A stretch of 18,141 nucleotides of DNA from Verrucomicrobiota bacterium (lineage in GTDB: Bacteria; Verrucomicrobiota; Verrucomicrobiia; Chthoniobacterales; UBA10450), in assembly GCA_003217835.1 (NCBI GenBank), contig QHMQ01000056.1, positions 1 to 18,141 of the forward strand, in the 5' to 3' direction. The notes under the pieces were generated by a model. It was not told the DNA's origin and did not search any database. It was given only the letters and a program-made list of their open reading frames with translations. This document shows positions 15,402 to 18,141 of the stretch, piece by piece; positions within the stretch are counted from its first letter, which is position 1; each line of letters starts with the position of its first letter. Position numbers and translations under genes: made by a program.

Positions 15402-15647
15402 ATGAATATTCGCGTCCAGTTTTACTCGCATTTGCGTGACCTAGCCGGCGCGTCTGAGTTAAGTATCGATCTTCCGGACAAAGCTACGGTGGGTGATCTA
15501 CTAACAAAAATTTATGAGAAAGTGCCGACGCTGCGGTCGCGGGACAAAAGCATCCTCATTGGCGCTGGCGTCGAATTTGTTGATCGCAATTACGAATTAA
15601 AACCAGGCGAAGAGATTTCAATCATGCCGCCGGTGCAGGGCGGATGA
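15402..15647 (+). CDS. moaD: MoaD/ThiS-type ubiquitin-like sulfur carrier
   Basis: This 81-residue beta-grasp protein ends in Gly-Gly (PPVQGG), the tail that is adenylated and thiocarboxylated. MNIRVQFYSHLRDLAGA at the start and GEEISIMPPVQGG at the end are typical for MoaD, the small subunit of molybdopterin synthase, more than for ThiS. Its partner MoaE is not next to it: the following gene is yajQ on the other strand. It could also be a MoaD-like carrier serving another sulfur transfer path. It begins nine bases after hpt and is probably transcribed with it. Confidence 0.85.
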   Translation: MNIRVQFYSHLRDLAGASELSIDLPDKATVGDLLTKIYEKVPTLRSRDKSILIGAGVEFVDRNYELKPGEEISIMPPVQGG

Positions 15648-15659
15648 ATCAATCAGAAG

Positions 15660-16145
15660 TCAGTCGCGGAAATTTTTGAAATTTGTCGCGACACCAAAGT
15701 CGCGGCTGCGCACGAACTGAATTACGGCTTGCAGGTCGTCTTTCTTTTTTCCGGTGACGCGAATTTGTCGATCTTGCAACTGACTCTGCACTTTGAATCC
15801 CTGTGATTTGATTGCCTGGATGATTTCCTTGGCCTTGTTCCCCTCGAGCCCCTGCTGAATTTTTAACTCCTGTCGGGCGTGTCCGACGGATGAGATCGCA
15901 GGCTCAACTTGTTCGACGTTGCGAAGATCGACGCCGCGTTTCGAAAGTTTACTGATCACAATTTCACGCAATCCTCGCAACCGGGCGGCGTCTTCGGCAG
16001 TAAGAGTGATTTTGTCTTTCTCCGCGAGAATTTCAGCCGTTGTTCCCTTGAAATCGAACCGGGTCGCCAGCTCTTTGCGCGCTTGATTGAGCGCGTTATC
16101 GAGCTCCTGCTTGTCTACTTCGGAGACGATGTCGAACGAGGGCAT
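15660..16145 (-). CDS. yajQ: YajQ family nucleotide-binding protein
   Basis: YajQ proteins have two RRM-like ferredoxin folds; they bind nucleotides or RNA, and a Xanthomonas homologue binds cyclic di-GMP. The 161-residue length is normal for the family. MPSFDIVSEVDKQELDNALN is the conserved start, TRFDFKGT is the hallmark, GGxxR-like patches are replaced by RGVDLRNV, and the end QAVIQFVRSRDFGVATNFKN is typical (usually finishing FxNFRD). ATG 16145 is chosen because the family starts there; a longer frame reaches 16184. It converges on moaD (12 bases between stops). The lipoprotein gene lies upstream on the same strand, about 45 bases away. Confidence 0.95.
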   Translation of the reverse strand: MPSFDIVSEVDKQELDNALNQARKELATRFDFKGTTAEILAEKDKITLTAEDAARLRGLREIVISKLSKRGVDLRNVEQVEPAISSVGHARQELKIQQGLEGNKAKEIIQAIKSQGFKVQSQLQDRQIRVTGKKKDDLQAVIQFVRSRDFGVATNFKNFRD

Positions 16146-16190
16146 TTGCGATTTGGATTGTAAATTCTGAATCTCTCGACGCAACCCGTG

Positions 16191-16991
16191 TCAGGGGTTT
16201 TGCTCGACAATTTTGATATTGCCTTCCGTTGCATTCATTTTAATTCCAACTTCGCCTCCGCCGTTAACTGACATGTCGATCTTGGCCGTTGGTTCCGCAC
16301 GGCGCTCTCCTTCTGGGGCGAAGTCGCTGGCGATTCTCCCGTGAACCGTTTCAGCAATCAGATGGAAAACGGCGTCGCTCGGGAAGAACGCGATTGCATT
16401 TCCATTTGCGATGTTTGCCTGGACGGAAAATTTGCCTGGCTCCCACCATTCATAAGCCAAGATGAGAGTGCCGCGACCCACTGTGACATCCACGTTACTG
16501 AAACAGTTACGATCGACGAGTCGACCAGTTCCCAAGCTGGCGTGGACGTTTTGCCCACGCATTCCCTCGATTGAAAGTTCCCCATTAGCTAATTCCAATC
16601 GCGATATCTTAGCGGTATCGGGGACAACGATGGTGTAATCGACGGTACCGGCGCGGTCAAAGAGACCCCATGTCGATTTTCTGGGAAAAGTTGTTTCGAT
16701 TGCAACTGCACGTGGCTGCACAGAAACATTGACCGCGATCTGCTTGAGCCGGTTGGGCGTATAGGCTCTTTTGGTCGCCTGCAACGTCATTTCGTTAGCA
16801 GGCGCACCGTAAACGTGAATCGAACCATCAACATTCTTGATGCTTATACTGGCGGTTAGTTCGATTTTATAGGATTGCTCGATCGTCTCCTCCAGGACGC
16901 GGTCAGTCGCAGGGCCACAGCCGACAAGCGACAGCGAGTACACGACAACTGCCAGGCGAAAGCGCCGCTGGTTAAAAGTTGCCGATGGCAC
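16191..16991 (-). CDS. Lipoprotein with DUF4097-like beta-repeat domain
   Basis: The 266-residue product starts with basic residues, a hydrophobic stretch FRLAVVVYSLS and the lipobox LVGC with Cys at about residue 25, so it is likely lipidated and anchored in a membrane. The mature part is rich in short beta strands: SISIKNVDGSIHVYG, RLELANGELSIEGMRG, VHASLGTGRLV, DVTVGRGTLILAY, ANGNAIAFF and EVGIKMNATEGNIKI. The repeated S/N-G-x-I/L pattern resembles DUF4097 (putative adhesin) proteins that form a right-handed beta-helix-like structure. No enzyme motif is visible and the function is unknown. The start is GTG 16991; there is no better ATG before the signal peptide. It lies upstream of yajQ on the same strand. 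Confidence 0.75.
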   Translation of the reverse strand: MPSATFNQRRFRLAVVVYSLSLVGCGPATDRVLEETIEQSYKIELTASISIKNVDGSIHVYGAPANEMTLQATKRAYTPNRLKQIAVNVSVQPRAVAIETTFPRKSTWGLFDRAGTVDYTIVVPDTAKISRLELANGELSIEGMRGQNVHASLGTGRLVDRNCFSNVDVTVGRGTLILAYEWWEPGKFSVQANIANGNAIAFFPSDAVFHLIAETVHGRIASDFAPEGERRAEPTAKIDMSVNGGGEVGIKMNATEGNIKIVEQNP

Positions 16992-17348
16992 GAGCAGATT
17001 CTACCAGCGCATATGCGTTGTTAATCAAGGGAAGAAACGCGCCAAAACGATCGCCGCGAAGAGCCCGACTTCGCCCAGAAAATCGTAACGCGCTTCGTTT
17101 TTGAAATAACTGCGGCTAATGTCCCAGAGCGACAGCACGGAGACGCGTCCACAATTCGTGTTAAAACTCTCCAGTGCAGCAGAATGATAATTGTAATCCG
17201 TGATGAGCGTGCGGTGATTTCCGCGAAGGGTTAGTGGTGTCGGGTTCATAATCTCAATAGGTGTTGTTTCCCATGAGATGCGCCGCGCATCCCGAATGGA
17301 TTCAAATTTCGCCAGCGAAGCGTTGCACCGATCAGACGGGATCAGCGC
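16992..17348. other. Gap between comM and the lipoprotein gene, no firm gene
   Basis: About 357 bases separate the comM stop from the lipoprotein start. The only candidate is a minus-strand frame from 17249 to 17025, listed separately. This frame is the same one as comM and has no other stop between the comM stop and 17025. I see no terminator hairpin with a T-run, no tRNA and no clear promoter here. Confidence 0.5.
17025..17249 (-). CDS. Possible small protein of unknown function
   Basis: A 74-residue frame starts at ATG 17249. I do not recognise it. The composition looks protein-like rather than random, with stretches such as VSVLSLWDISRSYFKNEARY and a hydrophobic end GLFAAIVLARFF that could be a short membrane or amphipathic segment. 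The open frame continues upstream without a stop to the comM stop codon, reading for example AKFESIRDARRISWETTP just before the ATG. The upstream part may thus be coding too, or may be a remnant of a longer gene. There is no strong ribosome site (TTGAGATT before the ATG). It may be spurious. Confidence 0.3.
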   Translation of the reverse strand: MNPTPLTLRGNHRTLITDYNYHSAALESFNTNCGRVSVLSLWDISRSYFKNEARYDFLGEVGLFAAIVLARFFP

Positions 17349-18141
17349 TCAAACCCAGAGAGTACGGTCGAAAGTACGATATTGGATCGCCTCGCTGACG
17401 TGCTCGGATGAGATGTCGATCTTATCGTCGAGATCGGCGATCGTGCGCGAAACTTTAAGGATGCGATCGTAAGCGCGGGCGCTGAGGTTCAGTTCATTCA
17501 TCGCTACGCGAATCAGGTCCTGCGAATCCTGGCTGAGCTTGCAATGTTGCTTAAGGTGGCGCGTAGCCATCCGTGCGTTGCAGTTTGTTTTGAACTCGAG
17601 AGAAAATCGTTCCTGCTGTTTCTGGCGCGCGCAGCCAACACGCTCGCGAATCGACGTCGAAGCCTCTTCGGCGCGCTCGCTGGCGACGTCTCGATATTCG
17701 ACTGCCGGCACTTCGATGTGCAGGTCGATACGATCGAGCAACGGCCCGGAAACGCGCTGGCGATAGCGTTGCACCTGTACGGGACCGCAGCGACACTCGC
17801 GCTTTAAGTCACCAAAATATCCGCATGGGCAAGGGTTCATCGCCGCTACTAACATGAACTCGGCCGGAAACGTGAGGCTGCCGGCGGCGCGCGAAATTGT
17901 GACCTTCCCGTCTTCAATCGGCTGGCGCATCACTTCCAATGCCGATCGTTTGAACTCAGGCAGTTCATCGAGAAAGAGAACGCCATTGTGCGCCAGACTT
18001 ACTTCGCCCGGATTTGGGAATGCGCCACCGCCGAGCAGGCCAATGTCGCTAATAGTGTGATGTGGCGATCGAAATGGTCGTATGGAAACGAACGAACGCT
18101 CACCGTTAAGCAAACCGGCAATACTATGAATTTTGGTCGTT
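17349..18141 (-). CDS. comM: ComM/YifB family Mg-chelatase-like ATPase, N-terminus cut by window edge
   Basis: ComM is an AAA+ helicase that promotes branch migration during integration of transforming DNA; YifB is its E. coli name. The window holds the last 263 or so residues. The frame enters from the right edge as TTKIHSIAGLLNGE, so the gene starts outside; the internal TTG at 18113 is not its start. Visible are the SPHHT signature, Walker B NGVLFLDELPEF, the cysteine-bearing MNPCPCGYFGD with a later CRC, the SGPLLDRIDLH region with its conserved Arg, and the C-terminal Mg_chelatase_C domain with LNLSARAYDRILKVSRTIADL. The end QYRTFDRTLWV is normal for the family. With comEC at the other end of the window, two transformation genes lie 15 kb apart, but not in one operon. 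Confidence 0.95.
   Translation of the reverse strand, partial: TTKIHSIAGLLNGERSFVSIRPFRSPHHTISDIGLLGGGAFPNPGEVSLAHNGVLFLDELPEFKRSALEVMRQPIEDGKVTISRAAGSLTFPAEFMLVAAMNPCPCGYFGDLKRECRCGPVQVQRYRQRVSGPLLDRIDLHIEVPAVEYRDVASERAEEASTSIRERVGCARQKQQERFSLEFKTNCNARMATRHLKQHCKLSQDSQDLIRVAMNELNLSARAYDRILKVSRTIADLDDKIDISSEHVSEAIQYRTFDRTLWV

Noticed and set aside
15644..15679. ATGA overlap at the moaD stop starting an 11-codon frame, possibly a moaE remnant
   Set aside because: Its eleven residues show no MoaE similarity and it runs into the end of yajQ; chance is more likely.
1..18141. A novel defence or mobile system
   Set aside because: I looked for transposases, integrases, toxin-antitoxin pairs, repeats, CRISPR and clustered unknown genes; nearly all genes belong to known housekeeping families with no such signature.

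Overview
This window looks like an ordinary chromosomal stretch from a Gram-negative bacterium with moderately high GC content. There is a lipoprotein with a clear lipobox, no mobile elements, no tRNA or rRNA that I can see, no CRISPR, and short intergenic gaps. The gene families (RarA, a short Lhr-type helicase, DUF2905, YajQ, PepF, a CbpA-like DnaJ) and the wording of the proteins remind me of soil Verrucomicrobiota. That is an impression from family resemblance, not a proof, and I could not run a search.

Layout. A comEC gene runs off the left edge (1-2129, minus), followed by a universal stress protein (minus). Divergent from it is a tightly packed plus-strand run: rarA, an Lhr-type helicase, a class I methyltransferase, a degenerate metallo-beta-lactamase-fold protein, and a UbiA-family prenyltransferase (2760-8810). 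Converging on it are rpiB and a cbpA-like dnaJ (minus, 8815-10255). A second plus-strand run follows: DUF2905 membrane protein, an Fe-S uracil-DNA glycosylase, oligoendopeptidase F and an EstB-like serine hydrolase (10341-14292). Next come yjbQ (minus), then hpt and moaD (plus), yajQ and a DUF4097-like lipoprotein (minus). A roughly 360-base gap holds a doubtful small ORF. Finally comM/yifB runs off the right edge (minus).

Roles. The genes mix DNA maintenance (RarA, Lhr, UDG), DNA uptake and recombination (ComEC, ComM), protein quality and turnover (DnaJ, PepF), purine salvage and cofactors (HPRT, MoaD, UbiA) and sugar phosphate metabolism (RpiB). I see no coherent novel system among them.

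The most striking feature is damage to conserved genes. The helicase has lost about 13 codons exactly at motif VI, with a frameshift. The UbiA-family gene has lost about 21 codons of its core, with a frameshift. hpt carries a +1 and a compensating -1 indel 60 bases apart. rarA also ends early. Either this contig has consensus or assembly errors, or the lineage is losing these genes. Reads from the same sample would decide. Other points worth checking are the ligand-less MBL protein, an altered metal motif in ComEC, an RpiB of the glutamate-base type, and an open, coding-looking frame directly after the comM stop.
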